DNA of 22,363 nt, from NCBI GenBank assembly GCA_001801405.1, contig MGXQ01000033.1, forward strand, positions 21,160-43,522. The letters are read 5' to 3'. Positions 6,392 to 14,372 of this stretch are shown piece by piece. A program made the position numbers and the translations under genes. Under the pieces are notes generated by a model, which searched no databases, was not told the DNA's origin, and saw only the letters and a list, made by a program, of their open reading frames with translations. Position 1 is the first letter of the stretch. Each line of letters begins with the position of its first letter. The DNA comes from Gammaproteobacteria bacterium RIFCSPHIGHO2_02_FULL_42_13 (GTDB lineage: Bacteria > Pseudomonadota > Gammaproteobacteria > UBA12402).

Positions 6392-7432
6392 TCACTCTTC
6401 ATCAAACAACGCCGGCTGCGTTTCAAGTGCTTTTGGCAAAGCCAAACCAAAATGCAAATACGCATGCTTGGTCACCATGCGGCCGCGTGACGTGCGCTTA
6501 ATAAAGCCTTGTTGAATTAAAAATGGTTCGAGCACATCTTCAATCGTGCCACGCTCTTCGCTAATCGCAGCTGCCAAACTATCCACACCAACCGGGCCAC
6601 CATCAAATTTTTCAATCATGGTCAATAATAATTTACGATCTAACATATCAAAACCATATTTATCAACATCTAACATACTCAGCGCTGCATCCGCAATGTC
6701 TCTACTAACGTTACCGTCCGCTTTCACTTCGGCATAATCTCGCACGCGACGCAACAACCGATTGGCCACGCGCGGCGTACCACGCGACCGTTTTGCAATT
6801 TCACAAGCGCCATAAGGATCAACCGACATATTTAAAATAGCCACTGAGCGCGTCACAATTTGCGTCAATTCATTGTGATCATAAAACTCTAATCGCTCTA
6901 CAATACCAAAACGATCGCGCAAGGGTGAGGTCAACAACCCTGCGCGCGTTGTCGCACCGACCAATGTAAACGGCGGTACATCTAATTTAATCGAACGCGC
7001 AGAAGGGCCTTCGCCAATCATGATATCGATTTGATAATCTTCCATCGCTGGATATAAAATTTCTTCGACAACGGGACTTAAGCGATGAATTTCATCAATA
7101 AATAACACATCGCCTTTTTCTAAATTCGTCAATATTGCCGCCAAATCACCGGCTTTTTCTAAAACCGGCCCCGAGGTTTGTTTGAGATTGACACCGAGCT
7201 CATTCGCAATAATATGCGCGAGTGTCGTTTTGCCGAGTCCCGGTGGACCAAAAATTAATACATGATCCAATGCTTCTTGACGCTGCCGCGCAGCATCGAT
7301 AAAGATCTGAAGCTGTTCTTTGACGCACTTTTGACCAATATATTCCGATAACTTTTTTGGCCGAATCGCACGATCAATGGCTTCATCTTCTGGTAAATTT
7401 TCGGTCACTATCAAACGGTCGCTTTCGAGCAT
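6392..7432 (-). CDS. ruvB: Holliday junction branch-migration ATPase RuvB
   Basis: RuvB is the hexameric AAA+ motor that pumps DNA through the RuvA-bound Holliday junction. The 346-residue protein has the family length and all key motifs: Walker A GPPGLGKT at 62-69, Walker B DEIH at 113-116, sensor GATTRAG at 159-165, the arginine finger in LRDRFG (about 172), and a C-terminal winged-helix domain with EERGTIEDVLEPFLIQQGF. GGGAGA upstream supports the ATG. It is not joined to ruvCA: rlmJ and an antitoxin-like gene lie between, so it probably has its own promoter, although I see no convincing one. A strong terminator follows it, and a 21-bp direct repeat stands on both sides (6170-6190, 7497-7517). 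Confidence 0.98.
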   Translation of the reverse strand: MLESDRLIVTENLPEDEAIDRAIRPKKLSEYIGQKCVKEQLQIFIDAARQRQEALDHVLIFGPPGLGKTTLAHIIANELGVNLKQTSGPVLEKAGDLAAILTNLEKGDVLFIDEIHRLSPVVEEILYPAMEDYQIDIMIGEGPSARSIKLDVPPFTLVGATTRAGLLTSPLRDRFGIVERLEFYDHNELTQIVTRSVAILNMSVDPYGACEIAKRSRGTPRVANRLLRRVRDYAEVKADGNVSRDIADAALSMLDVDKYGFDMLDRKLLLTMIEKFDGGPVGVDSLAAAISEERGTIEDVLEPFLIQQGFIKRTSRGRMVTKHAYLHFGLALPKALETQPALFDEE

Positions 7433-7496
7433 AATGTCTCTCCCTTTTTCTTCAACGCAAGTTCAGTCTACCGGAAATCACGAAGCGGATCGAGAA

Positions 7497-7530
7497 AAAT
7501 AAAAATCCCCGTGGCAAACTGCTGGGAAAT
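7497..7530 (-). repeat. Decayed copy of the CCCCGTGGCAA hairpin
   Basis: Positions 7497-7517 repeat 6170-6190 exactly (21 bp), but the second arm of the hairpin has changed, so only a poor stem remains, followed on the minus strand by ATTTTTATTTTT. It may still act as a weak terminator for the antitoxin-like gene. Confidence 0.65.
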
Positions 7531-7539
7531 CGCTTCGCA

Positions 7540-7875
7540 TTATGCCGGTTTAATAGATAAACGGAATCCCAACGCCTTCAATAAAACGCCCAGCGTCTGC
7601 AATTTGGGATTCCCATTCGCCGATAAAGTTTTATATAAACTTTCGCGATTGAGTTGTGCGCACTCAGCTAATTTAGCAATACCGCCTTGCGCTTCGGTGA
7701 CACGCCGAAAAGCCAGCAGCAATACATCTGCACAACCATCTTCTTGATACGAGTCTAAAGCCACTTGTAAATAGTGTGCTGCCCTTTTTTTCTTTTTCAA
7801 AGAGTTTACCAGCCACACCTCATAGCCTACCGTTAACTCGTCAACGGATTGTTTTTTCTGTTTTTTTCTAATCAT
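7540..7875 (-). CDS. Solitary HigA/HI1420-type antitoxin-like regulator
   Basis: The frame is open to 7908, but AAGGAG at 7888-7883 stands 7 nt before the ATG at 7875, giving 111 residues starting MIRKKQKKQ. The C-terminal half matches the addiction-module antidote family next to HI1419-type toxins: ALDSYQEDGCADVLLLAFRRV, then a helix-turn-helix in GGIAKLAECAQLNRESLYKTLS, then the typical GNPKLQTLGVLLKALGFRLS ending. Such proteins bind the toxin and repress their own promoter. The N-terminal 25-30 residues are an unusual Lys-rich extension. No toxin gene lies upstream (only a promoter and rlmJ) or downstream (a decayed hairpin and ruvB). It may be an orphan antitoxin kept as a repressor, or an antitoxin to a toxin elsewhere. 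Confidence 0.85.
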   Translation of the reverse strand: MIRKKQKKQSVDELTVGYEVWLVNSLKKKKRAAHYLQVALDSYQEDGCADVLLLAFRRVTEAQGGIAKLAECAQLNRESLYKTLSANGNPKLQTLGVLLKALGFRLSIKPA

Positions 7876-7897
7876 AACACCGCTCCTTAAAATCTGC

Positions 7898-7925
7898 ATT
7901 GTAGCCAATAGGCTACAAATGTCAA
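7898..7925 (-). promoter_or_regulatory. Promoter with overlapping palindromic operator
   Basis: On the minus strand TTGACA (7925-7920) and TACAAT (7903-7898) are 16 nt apart. The perfect palindrome TTGTAGCC-AATA-GGCTACAA (7899-7918 on the plus strand) fills the spacer and covers most of the -10. The start site would fall about 16 nt before the ATG at 7875. This is the expected autorepression layout for the antitoxin-like regulator. Confidence 0.85.
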
Positions 7926-8038
7926 CCCCAAAAAAAAGAATTAATGAGTGTTTTTCAAGAAAGTTGAAAAGAATTTATCTGGAAAGATGCTTCTATCTTA
8001 AAGATTTATATTGATCTGTCAAACAAAATTAAGCCGCA

Positions 8039-8860
8039 TTAACTATCAATCGCCCAACTCGCATTTAATACATCACCCAAATAAGGCAGAATGGAATCTT
8101 CCAATCTTTCTCGACATTTCCACGGCGGATTGATAATTAAAATAGCGCAATGATTCAGTTTTAATGCGTCGGTCATATCGCGTCTTTGAAAATGAATAGT
8201 CATATGTGCGGCCGTTAATTTTTTTATCGCACAATTAAATGCGTCAACAACCGTACTGTTCTTTACGGGATACCAAACCATATATTTGCCCGATGGACAT
8301 CGTTTCAGCGCTCTTGTCAGCGCACGTAAAATTTGCTGAAATTCATCGGTTTTTTCAAAGGGAGGATCAATCAATACGAGCCCCCGTTTTTCGTGAAACG
8401 GCAAAAACGCCTTCATCGCCAAATAACCATCCATGTGATGAACGGCCACCTGCTCATCACAACGAAACAATGTTTTTAACTGCTCAGCATCGTCCGGATG
8501 CAATTCGCATAAAATCATTTTATCCATGGGACGAATGATTTTTTTTGCAAAATACGGAGATCCCGGATAGTAATATAAGCTTTTATCTGGATGACAATTT
8601 TTTATCATGGCGAGATATTTTTCAATAATGGCAGGCTGTTTCGCACGCTGATCAGCGAAAAGATGCGCGATACCGTTTTGATATTCCTGCTGCTTGTCCA
8701 CTTGCGGCGAACGCAAGCTATACATCCCGACACCGGCGTGCGTATCCAAAAAACAAAACGGTTTTTCTTTTTTGCAAAGCGCCTCCAACAAGTCAATTAA
8801 AATGACATGCTTGACGACATCCGCAAAATTGCCGGCATGATAGACATGTCGATAATTCAT
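8039..8860 (-). CDS. rlmJ: 23S rRNA (adenine-2030-N6)-methyltransferase
   Basis: RlmJ methylates N6 of A2030 in 23S rRNA using S-adenosylmethionine. The 273-residue protein (E. coli 280) has the typical start MNYRHVYHAGNFADVVKH, the cofactor-binding DTHAGVGMY at about 39-47, CELHPDDAEQL at about 118-128, and the catalytic motif DPPF at 165-168. Its ATG overlaps the ruvA stop as ATGA (8857-8860), so the two are translationally coupled. It is the last gene of the FmdB-to-ruvA operon and lies where ruvB would normally follow ruvA. No clear terminator is visible after it; only a 7-bp AT-rich hairpin occurs at 7952-7970, on the far side of its stop. Confidence 0.96.
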   Translation of the reverse strand: MNYRHVYHAGNFADVVKHVILIDLLEALCKKEKPFCFLDTHAGVGMYSLRSPQVDKQQEYQNGIAHLFADQRAKQPAIIEKYLAMIKNCHPDKSLYYYPGSPYFAKKIIRPMDKMILCELHPDDAEQLKTLFRCDEQVAVHHMDGYLAMKAFLPFHEKRGLVLIDPPFEKTDEFQQILRALTRALKRCPSGKYMVWYPVKNSTVVDAFNCAIKKLTAAHMTIHFQRRDMTDALKLNHCAILIINPPWKCRERLEDSILPYLGDVLNASWAIDS

Positions 8861-9453
8861 GCAATCGCCTGCAGCGCTTTACGAATCAGTTCTTCACTCG
8901 ACAAATTGGCATCAGCGATTTTAGAAACGGCTTTACTGGCCTCGTGCGCTTTATAACCCAGCGCGATTAATGCATTGACCGCATCGTCAGCAGAATTGTT
9001 CGATAAAAGTTTATCTTTAATCGTCTCTGCAAATTTTGTTTTGCTCGTCATCGACTCTAATCGATTGCGCATTTCAACCATTAAACGCTCCGCGGTTTTT
9101 TTACCAATACCCGGAATGCGCGTCAACCTATTGATATCCTCATTCGCCACCACATGCAATAAACTATCGGGATCCAAGTTTGACAACAAGGTAATCGCCA
9201 TTTTTGGGCCGACGCCGCTAATTTTAATTAAATGCCGAAACAATTCACGCTCGCGCATGTCATAAAACGCATAAAGCAATTGCGCATCTTCGCGCACGAT
9301 TAAATGCGTATATAAAATCACTGTTGCATTTAGCTCAGGCAGTTTATAAAACGTATTCATCGATACATGTAATTCATAACCCACACCATTTACATCCAAC
9401 AATAATTGTGGCGGCTGTTTTTCAACAACAGTGCCCTGTAATCGTCCTATCAT
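8857..9453 (-). CDS. ruvA: Holliday junction DNA helicase subunit RuvA
   Basis: RuvA tetramers bind the four-way junction and load RuvB. The 198-residue protein (E. coli 203) has the N-terminal OB domain (MIGRLQGTVVEK...LLLDVNGVGYEL), two helix-hairpin-helix motifs at about 71-90 (LIKISGVGPKMA) and 107-126 (LTRIPGIGKKTAERL), and a C-terminal RuvB-binding domain from about 150 (DAVNALIALGYK). Both ends overlap neighbours by 4 bp as ATGA: its start with the ruvC stop, its stop with the rlmJ start. Confidence 0.98.
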   Translation of the reverse strand: MIGRLQGTVVEKQPPQLLLDVNGVGYELHVSMNTFYKLPELNATVILYTHLIVREDAQLLYAFYDMRERELFRHLIKISGVGPKMAITLLSNLDPDSLLHVVANEDINRLTRIPGIGKKTAERLMVEMRNRLESMTSKTKFAETIKDKLLSNNSADDAVNALIALGYKAHEASKAVSKIADANLSSEELIRKALQAIA

Positions 9454-9932
9454 AAATACTCCTTTAAAAATACGCTTGAATGACTATGACAAATCGCAAC
9501 AGATAATGCATCCGCCGCATCTTCTTGCGGCACATCCGATAATTTTAATAATATTTTTACCATCTGCTGCATTTGATTTTTATCTGCCGCACCATAACCC
9601 ACGACCGCTTGTTTAATTTGTTTCGCTGAATATTCAAACACCGGCATCCCATTTTGCGACGCCGCAACCATCGCTACACCGCGCGCCTGACCTAATTTAA
9701 TGGCGGAATTGACATTGCAATGCATAAATACTTGTTCGATCGCCGCAACATCCGGCTTAAATTGCGCAACTACTTCACGAATGCCCGCAAACACCTGCTG
9801 CAATTTTTGCGCCGTCGTGTCCGCCACAATACGTACACAACCGCTTGCCACATAGTTTATTTTTTTATTGTCGGTTTCAATAACGCCGTAACCGGTAAAG
9901 CAAGAACCTGGATCGATACCTAGTATTATCAT
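9450..9932 (-). CDS. ruvC: Holliday junction resolvase RuvC
   Basis: RuvC is the dimeric endonuclease that cuts the RuvAB-bound junction symmetrically. The 160-residue protein has the complete acidic active site: Asp7 in GIDPGS, Glu66 in AAIEQVF, and Asp138 and Asp141 in EDAADALSVAICH. It is a little shorter than the 173 residues of E. coli because of a short C-terminus. The ribosome binding site is weak (AGGAAG about 20 nt upstream). The 44-bp leader after yebC contains one copy of the CTCTGAGCTG repeat. Confidence 0.98.
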   Translation of the reverse strand: MIILGIDPGSCFTGYGVIETDNKKINYVASGCVRIVADTTAQKLQQVFAGIREVVAQFKPDVAAIEQVFMHCNVNSAIKLGQARGVAMVAASQNGMPVFEYSAKQIKQAVVGYGAADKNQMQQMVKILLKLSDVPQEDAADALSVAICHSHSSVFLKEYL

Positions 9933-9962
9933 AAATAAAAACCTACTTCCTATTTATCTCAC

Positions 9963-9975
9963 CCTCTGAGCTGAG
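9963..9975 (+). repeat. Half copy of the dispersed CTCTGAGCTG repeat
   Basis: CCTCTGAGCTGAG is identical to 1333-1345. It lies in the gap between yebC and ruvC, the longest gap inside the operon, next to the yebC stop codon. Confidence 0.7.
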
Positions 9976-9976
9976 A

Positions 9977-10708
9977 TTAGAATATATCATCCGGCATATC
10001 TGCATTGGAATAGACATCCTGCGTATCATCCAAATCTTCTAACATATCAATCAAACGCAATACTTTTTCTGCCGTCTCTTTATCAACAGTGACTTGCGTC
10101 GCTGCATGCATCGTCACTTCCGCATGCGCCGGCGTCAACCCTGCTTTCTCCATCGCATCTTTGACGACAGAAAATTTTTCTTCTGCAGTAATCACATCCA
10201 CCGAACCATCATCATGCGTCATCACATCATCCGCGCCCGCTTCAATCGCCACTTCCATAATTTTATCTTCATCACACCCTGGCGCAAACATCATTTCACC
10301 ACGCTTCGAAAATAAATAAGCCACCGAACCCGGCGCTCCCATGTTGCCGCCCGCTTTACTAAAAGCGTGACGCACCTCAGCAACTGTGCGCGTACGATTA
10401 TCTGTCATCGCCTCCACTAAAATCGCCACCCCTGCGGCACCATATCCTTCGTACACCACGTCTTCTAAATTAGCGCCCTCATCGCCGCCCGACCCGCGTT
10501 TTACTGCGCGATCAATCGTATCGCGCGTCATGTTGTTCGACAATGCTTTATCAATAACTAAACGCAATCGTGGGTTGGTTGCAACATCACCGCCAATGCG
10601 CGCGGCCACGGTGATTTCTCGAATTAATTTACTGAATAACTTGCCGCGCTTTTTATCTTGTAACGCTTTTTTAAATTTAATATTTTTCCACTTGCTATGC
10701 CCCGACAT
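9977..10708 (-). CDS. yebC: YebC/TACO1-family translation or transcription regulator
   Basis: The 243-residue protein has the family signature from the first residues: MSGHSKWKNIKFKK, DKKRGKLFSKLIREITVAA, TRDTIDRAVKRG, and YEGYGAAGVAILVEAMTDNRTRT. It matches the length of E. coli YebC (246). Family members are reported to bind DNA as regulators or to help ribosomes through difficult proline-rich or stalled sites. The ribosome binding site GGAG lies inside the last codons of aspS, and only 2 nt separate the aspS stop from this ATG. Placement just before ruvC is the usual gammaproteobacterial order. Confidence 0.97.
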   Translation of the reverse strand: MSGHSKWKNIKFKKALQDKKRGKLFSKLIREITVAARIGGDVATNPRLRLVIDKALSNNMTRDTIDRAVKRGSGGDEGANLEDVVYEGYGAAGVAILVEAMTDNRTRTVAEVRHAFSKAGGNMGAPGSVAYLFSKRGEMMFAPGCDEDKIMEVAIEAGADDVMTHDDGSVDVITAEEKFSVVKDAMEKAGLTPAHAEVTMHAATQVTVDKETAEKVLRLIDMLEDLDDTQDVYSNADMPDDIF

Positions 10709-10710
10709 AG

Positions 10711-12435
10711 TTACTCCTTCGTGTTGACTTGAACATGTAATTCTTTTAGCTGCTCATCTGAAACCGTCGAAGGCGCATTGGTTAACAGACAACTTGCCGT
10801 CGCCGTTTTTGGAAAGGCAATCACATCACGAATGGATGACGCGCCGGCCATCATCATCGCAATGCGATCTAATCCGAATGCAATACCTCCATGCGGCGGA
10901 CAACCATATTTTAACGCTTCTAACAAAAAGCCAAATTTTTCTCTCGCTTCTTTTTCTGAAATATTTAACAAGTTAAAAACCGCCTGCTGTGTTTCAATAT
11001 TATCAATACGAATCGATCCGCCGCCAAGCTCAGAACCATTTAACACCATGTCATATGCGTGCGACAAACCATGCGCTAAATTATTCATATCTTGCGGCGC
11101 CGTAAACGGGTGATGCAGCGAATGCCAATGACCATCGACCTTTTCAAACATTGGAAAATCCGTTACCCACAAAGGCTTCCATGCAGACGCATCCTTCTCG
11201 CCCACGTGAACACGCAAGGCACCCAACGATTCACTCGTCACGCGATAGTTATCCGCGACAAAGAAAATGATATCCTCTTTTTGCGCACCGACGCGCCTTA
11301 AAATAGCGTGAACGATCTCATCCGATAAAAACTTTTTAATGGGCGACTGCACATCATTCAGATCATTGACCTTCATCCACGCCAACCCTTTTGCACCAAA
11401 CTTTTTCACCAACGTCTCATAATCATCAATATTTTTTCGACTGAACGTCGCCCCCTTTGGCACACGCAATGCTGCGATGCGACCAGCAGGGTCATTTGCA
11501 ACACTCGAAAAAACCTTAAATTCAACTGTTTTCAGCAAATCAGCAACATCCACTAACTCTAATGAAATACGCAAATCCGGTTTGTCAGAACCGTATTTTT
11601 GCATAGCTTCTGCGTACGTCATGCGTGGAAACGCTGGCAATGTCACCTCTAATAAATCTTTAAAGAGTCTCTGCATCATCGTTTCCATGAGCTGCATCAC
11701 ATCTTCTTCTTTGATAAAAGACATTTCGATATCGAGTTGCGTAAACTCAGGCTGACGATCCGCACGCAAATCTTCGTCTCGAAAACATTTTGCCAATTGA
11801 TAATATCTATCCACTCCGCCCATCATCAATAATTGCTTAAACAACTGCGGCGACTGCGGTAACGCATAAAAGTGACCTGGTTGCACACGACTCGGCACTA
11901 AATAATCGCGCGCACCTTCCGGTGTTGCGCGTGTTAAATGCGGCGTTTCAATTTCTAAAAAACCATGATCATCTAAAAAATTATGCATGGCTCGAACTAA
12001 TTTACTACGAAATTGAATCCGATAAAAAACTTCTGGTCGACGCAAATCGATGTAGCGATATTTTAATCGCACGTCTTCACTCACCGGCACATAATTATCT
12101 AATACAAAAGGCGGTGGCTCGGCCGTATTTAAAATTTTAATCTCGGCGGCCTCCACTTCAATGGTGCCCGTTTTCATTTTTGTATTAATCATGTCGCCCG
12201 GACGCGCATTGACTTTTCCTGTCACACATAACACATATTCATTACGTATCGTTTGCGCCAACTTGAAAATTTCTTTTTGCTCAGGATGCACAACAACTTG
12301 CACAATCCCTTCACGATCGCGTAAATCTAAAAAAATCATGCCGCCTAAATTGCGCGCACGATGCACCCAGCCGCATAATGTAATTGTTTTTCCGACTAAT
12401 CGTTCGTTCACTTCTCCACAATAATGACTACGCAT
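10711..12435 (-). CDS. aspS: Aspartyl-tRNA synthetase
   Basis: AspRS charges tRNA-Asp. I start at the ATG at 12435 (MRSHYCGEVNE), giving 574 residues, instead of an upstream in-frame start that would add ten residues and reach further into the preceding gene. GGAG within the end of the DUF502 gene serves as ribosome binding site, and the two genes overlap by 8 bp. In order: the OB-fold anticodon domain (LCGWVHRARNLGGMIFLDLRDREG), the class II core with CFRDEDLRADRQPEFTQLD (motif 2), the bacterial GAD insertion domain, and motif 3 in GIAFGLDRIAMM followed by IRDVIAFPKT. Length and domain order match the bacterial type (E. coli 590). Confidence 0.98.
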   Translation of the reverse strand: MRSHYCGEVNERLVGKTITLCGWVHRARNLGGMIFLDLRDREGIVQVVVHPEQKEIFKLAQTIRNEYVLCVTGKVNARPGDMINTKMKTGTIEVEAAEIKILNTAEPPPFVLDNYVPVSEDVRLKYRYIDLRRPEVFYRIQFRSKLVRAMHNFLDDHGFLEIETPHLTRATPEGARDYLVPSRVQPGHFYALPQSPQLFKQLLMMGGVDRYYQLAKCFRDEDLRADRQPEFTQLDIEMSFIKEEDVMQLMETMMQRLFKDLLEVTLPAFPRMTYAEAMQKYGSDKPDLRISLELVDVADLLKTVEFKVFSSVANDPAGRIAALRVPKGATFSRKNIDDYETLVKKFGAKGLAWMKVNDLNDVQSPIKKFLSDEIVHAILRRVGAQKEDIIFFVADNYRVTSESLGALRVHVGEKDASAWKPLWVTDFPMFEKVDGHWHSLHHPFTAPQDMNNLAHGLSHAYDMVLNGSELGGGSIRIDNIETQQAVFNLLNISEKEAREKFGFLLEALKYGCPPHGGIAFGLDRIAMMMAGASSIRDVIAFPKTATASCLLTNAPSTVSDEQLKELHVQVNTKE

Positions 12436-13060
12436 CGGCTTGCTCCATAGACTCAACAGAAACACTAGGCTGTATGACCCCTAACGAAATAATTATTTTT
12501 AACGCCTCATCGATCGACATATCCAGTTCACGCACATCTTGTTTAGACACCATCATCAAAAAACCCGATGTCGGATTTGGCGTTGTCGGAATAAAAATGC
12601 TCACCATATCTGATTGTGTTTTTTCTTTGATAGCACGACTTGCCTCCGCTGTTTGAAAGGCCAAACTCCACATACCTTTGCGCGGATATTCTACCAATAA
12701 CACTTTGCGAAATGCGCGCCCTTTTGAGCTAAACATGGTTTCCATTGTCGTTTTAACGGCCGAATAAATGGAACGCACGAGCGGAATTCGTCCAATCAAG
12801 TGATCCCACATTCTTAGAAGATACGCGCCTAAAAAATTTGTGACGACTAGGCCAGTTAAAAACAACAAAACAATTGTAAAAATTAACCCTAATCCAGGAA
12901 TCGTGATGCCAAAATGTTCCGGCCGATACGCTTGCGGCAACAACATCAAACTTTGATCCAACAAGTGCACAATAAATCGAATCACCAAAAAAGTCACCCA
13001 AACTGGCACCCAAAATAATAATCCGGCGAACAAATAACGCCGAGCATATTTCATCATCAT
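12428..13060 (-). CDS. DUF502 inner-membrane protein
   Basis: The 210-residue protein belongs to the DUF502 family often found beside aspS in gammaproteobacteria. It has two membrane segments, about residues 8-32 (LFAGLLFWVPVWVTFLVIRFIV) in part and about 52-80 (the LGLIFTIVLLFLTGLVV stretch), followed by the conserved soluble part with IPLVRSIYSAVKTTME, FRKVLLVEYPRKGMWSLAF and FIPTTPNPTSGFLMMV. AAGGAG precedes the first of three Met codons. It begins 2 nt after the FmdB-type gene and overlaps aspS by 8 bp. The molecular function is not established; plants use a homologue in membrane trafficking. Confidence 0.93.
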   Translation of the reverse strand: MMMKYARRYLFAGLLFWVPVWVTFLVIRFIVHLLDQSLMLLPQAYRPEHFGITIPGLGLIFTIVLLFLTGLVVTNFLGAYLLRMWDHLIGRIPLVRSIYSAVKTTMETMFSSKGRAFRKVLLVEYPRKGMWSLAFQTAEASRAIKEKTQSDMVSIFIPTTPNPTSGFLMMVSKQDVRELDMSIDEALKIIISLGVIQPSVSVESMEQADA

Positions 13061-13062
13061 AT

Positions 13063-13332
13063 CTACTCCTTACTTTTATCCGGCTTCTCTTTTATGGCCG
13101 GCTTTGTGTCTTGTGTAGCTGGTTTCTCTGATTTGACTTCCGTTTGTTTATTTTCTTTAAAATCCGTCTCGTACCAACCTTTACCCTTTAATCGAAAGCT
13201 CGTCAATGAAATGCAGCGCTTCAGCCCATTTTGATCACATTTTGGGCATTTTGTCAGCAGCTTATCGCTCACTTTTTGAATCATCTCCAGTCTATGGCCA
13301 CATTTTTCACACTGATATTCGTAAATGGGCAT
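13063..13332 (-). CDS. FmdB-type putative regulatory zinc-ribbon protein
   Basis: The 89-residue protein starts MPIYEYQCEKCGH and has four zinc-binding cysteines in two CxxC pairs (8, 11, 29, 32), the FmdB/CxxC_CxxC_SSSS signature, followed by the usual SLTSFRLKGKGWYETDF and a charged, Lys-rich tail. It heads the operon leading to rlmJ. AGGAGG lies upstream of the ATG. The role is not known; members are thought to be regulators or assembly factors. Confidence 0.93.
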   Translation of the reverse strand: MPIYEYQCEKCGHRLEMIQKVSDKLLTKCPKCDQNGLKRCISLTSFRLKGKGWYETDFKENKQTEVKSEKPATQDTKPAIKEKPDKSKE

Positions 13333-13365
13333 TTCGTCCTCCTGTTATTTTCGTTAGAATCGTCG

Positions 13366-13394
13366 ATTATAGCGGAAATAAAGTGAACACAAAA
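13366..13394 (-). promoter_or_regulatory. Candidate promoter of the FmdB-aspS-ruvCA-rlmJ operon
   Basis: On the minus strand TATAAT (13371-13366) is preceded at 17 nt by TTTTGT (13394-13389), giving a short leader of about 25 nt. The 72-bp gap is shared with the divergent dehydrogenase gene, so the two transcripts may interfere. Confidence 0.55.
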
Positions 13395-13404
13395 GGAATA
13401 CCCC

Positions 13405-14241
13405 ATGACACAAAAAACTATTTTAGTCACCGGCGCCAGCAGCGGTATCGGCTTTGGCTGCGCAGAACAGCTGCATAAAAAAGGCTATCGAGTCTTTGCT
13501 ACTGCACGCAAGACGGCCGATCTCGATAAGTTAAGCGCGCTGGGCGTAAAAGCCATGGCGCTCGACATCAACGATTCAGCCGCCATCAAACAAACGCTTG
13601 AGACGATTATCGCCCAAACACCGCTCGATGCATTATTTAGCAATTGCGGTTGCACGTATCCCGGCGCCATTGAAGATTTATCGCGCGACACTACGCGCCA
13701 ACAATTTGAAACCAATGTGTTTGGGCCGATGGAATTAATTGGACAGACCGTCAAAATTATGCGAACACAAGGCTACGGGCGCATTATTCAAACCGGTTCA
13801 TTATTAGGTTATGTCACATTACAATTACGCGGCGCATATAATGCATCGAAATTTGCGCTAGAAGGATTTATCGATACCTTACGACAAGAATTGCGCGAAT
13901 CAAACATTTATGCGTCATTAATCGAACCCGGACCAATCTATTCGCAAATTCGAGAAAATGCAAAAGAAAATTTTTTGAAAAATATTAATTATAAAGACAG
14001 TCGATATAAAGAAACGTACGAAAAAATGATAGATGACTTTTTCAAAATCGCATCAAAAACACCGTTTTATTTGCCTCCCGAAGCCGTTTATAAAAAGTTA
14101 CTCTGCGCACTCGAATCCAAACATCCGAAAGCGCGTTATTACGTCGGCGTCCCCGCGTATCTTTTTGCCATACTCAAACGCATTTTACCAACGCCGATGC
14201 TGGATTGGGTTTTGTGGCAACTCGTGAAACAAGAAATATAG
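13405..14241 (+). CDS. Short-chain dehydrogenase/reductase, YbbO-like
   Basis: The 278-residue protein is a classical SDR: cofactor loop TGASSGIG at 9-16, ATARK at about 32-36, which suggests NADP(H), and catalytic Ser132, Tyr145 and Lys149 in IIQTGSLLGY...RGAYNASKFALEGF, then SLIEPGPI. Overall order and the end (KRILPTPMLDWVLW) resemble E. coli YbbO, an NADP-dependent aldehyde reductase. Oddly the NNAG motif is NCG (80-82, SNCGCTYPG). AAGGAA upstream of the ATG supports the start. It is divergent from the FmdB operon and followed by a large hairpin, so it is probably transcribed alone. The substrate cannot be told from sequence. Confidence 0.9.
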   Translation: MTQKTILVTGASSGIGFGCAEQLHKKGYRVFATARKTADLDKLSALGVKAMALDINDSAAIKQTLETIIAQTPLDALFSNCGCTYPGAIEDLSRDTTRQQFETNVFGPMELIGQTVKIMRTQGYGRIIQTGSLLGYVTLQLRGAYNASKFALEGFIDTLRQELRESNIYASLIEPGPIYSQIRENAKENFLKNINYKDSRYKETYEKMIDDFFKIASKTPFYLPPEAVYKKLLCALESKHPKARYYVGVPAYLFAILKRILPTPMLDWVLWQLVKQEI

Positions 14242-14244
14242 CCT

Positions 14245-14301
14245 GCAGCTCTGAGCTGCTCTAAGCCAGGCTGTGTCTAGCTTAGAGCAGCTCAGAGCTC
14301 G
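14245..14301. repeat. Dispersed palindromic repeat, full copy with 20-bp stem
   Basis: AGCTCTGAGCTGCTCTAAGC (14247-14266) and its exact reverse complement (14280-14299) form a perfect 20-bp stem with a 13-nt loop. The unit is laid out 15-27-15 like the copy at 18807-18863. It begins 4 bp after the dehydrogenase stop codon and could protect or terminate that transcript, though no T-run follows. Confidence 0.85.
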
Positions 14302-14315
14302 TCATCATCTCGAGC

Positions 14316-14344
14316 TTGCCCATGCGGAAATTACTCGTTAGAAT
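14316..14344 (+). promoter_or_regulatory. Candidate proS promoter
   Basis: TTGCCC (14316-14321) and TAGAAT (14339-14344) are 17 nt apart. The start site would fall about 20-25 nt before the proS ATG at 14373, just after the large hairpin. Confidence 0.55.
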
Positions 14345-14372
14345 GCTCTCATCAAAATTCAGGAGTTATCCT

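Noticed and set aside
7433..8038. A toxin gene partner for the HigA-type regulator
   Set aside because: Neither flank holds an open frame of 90-110 codons on the same strand apart from the regulator itself, and both gaps are explained by hairpins, promoter and operator.
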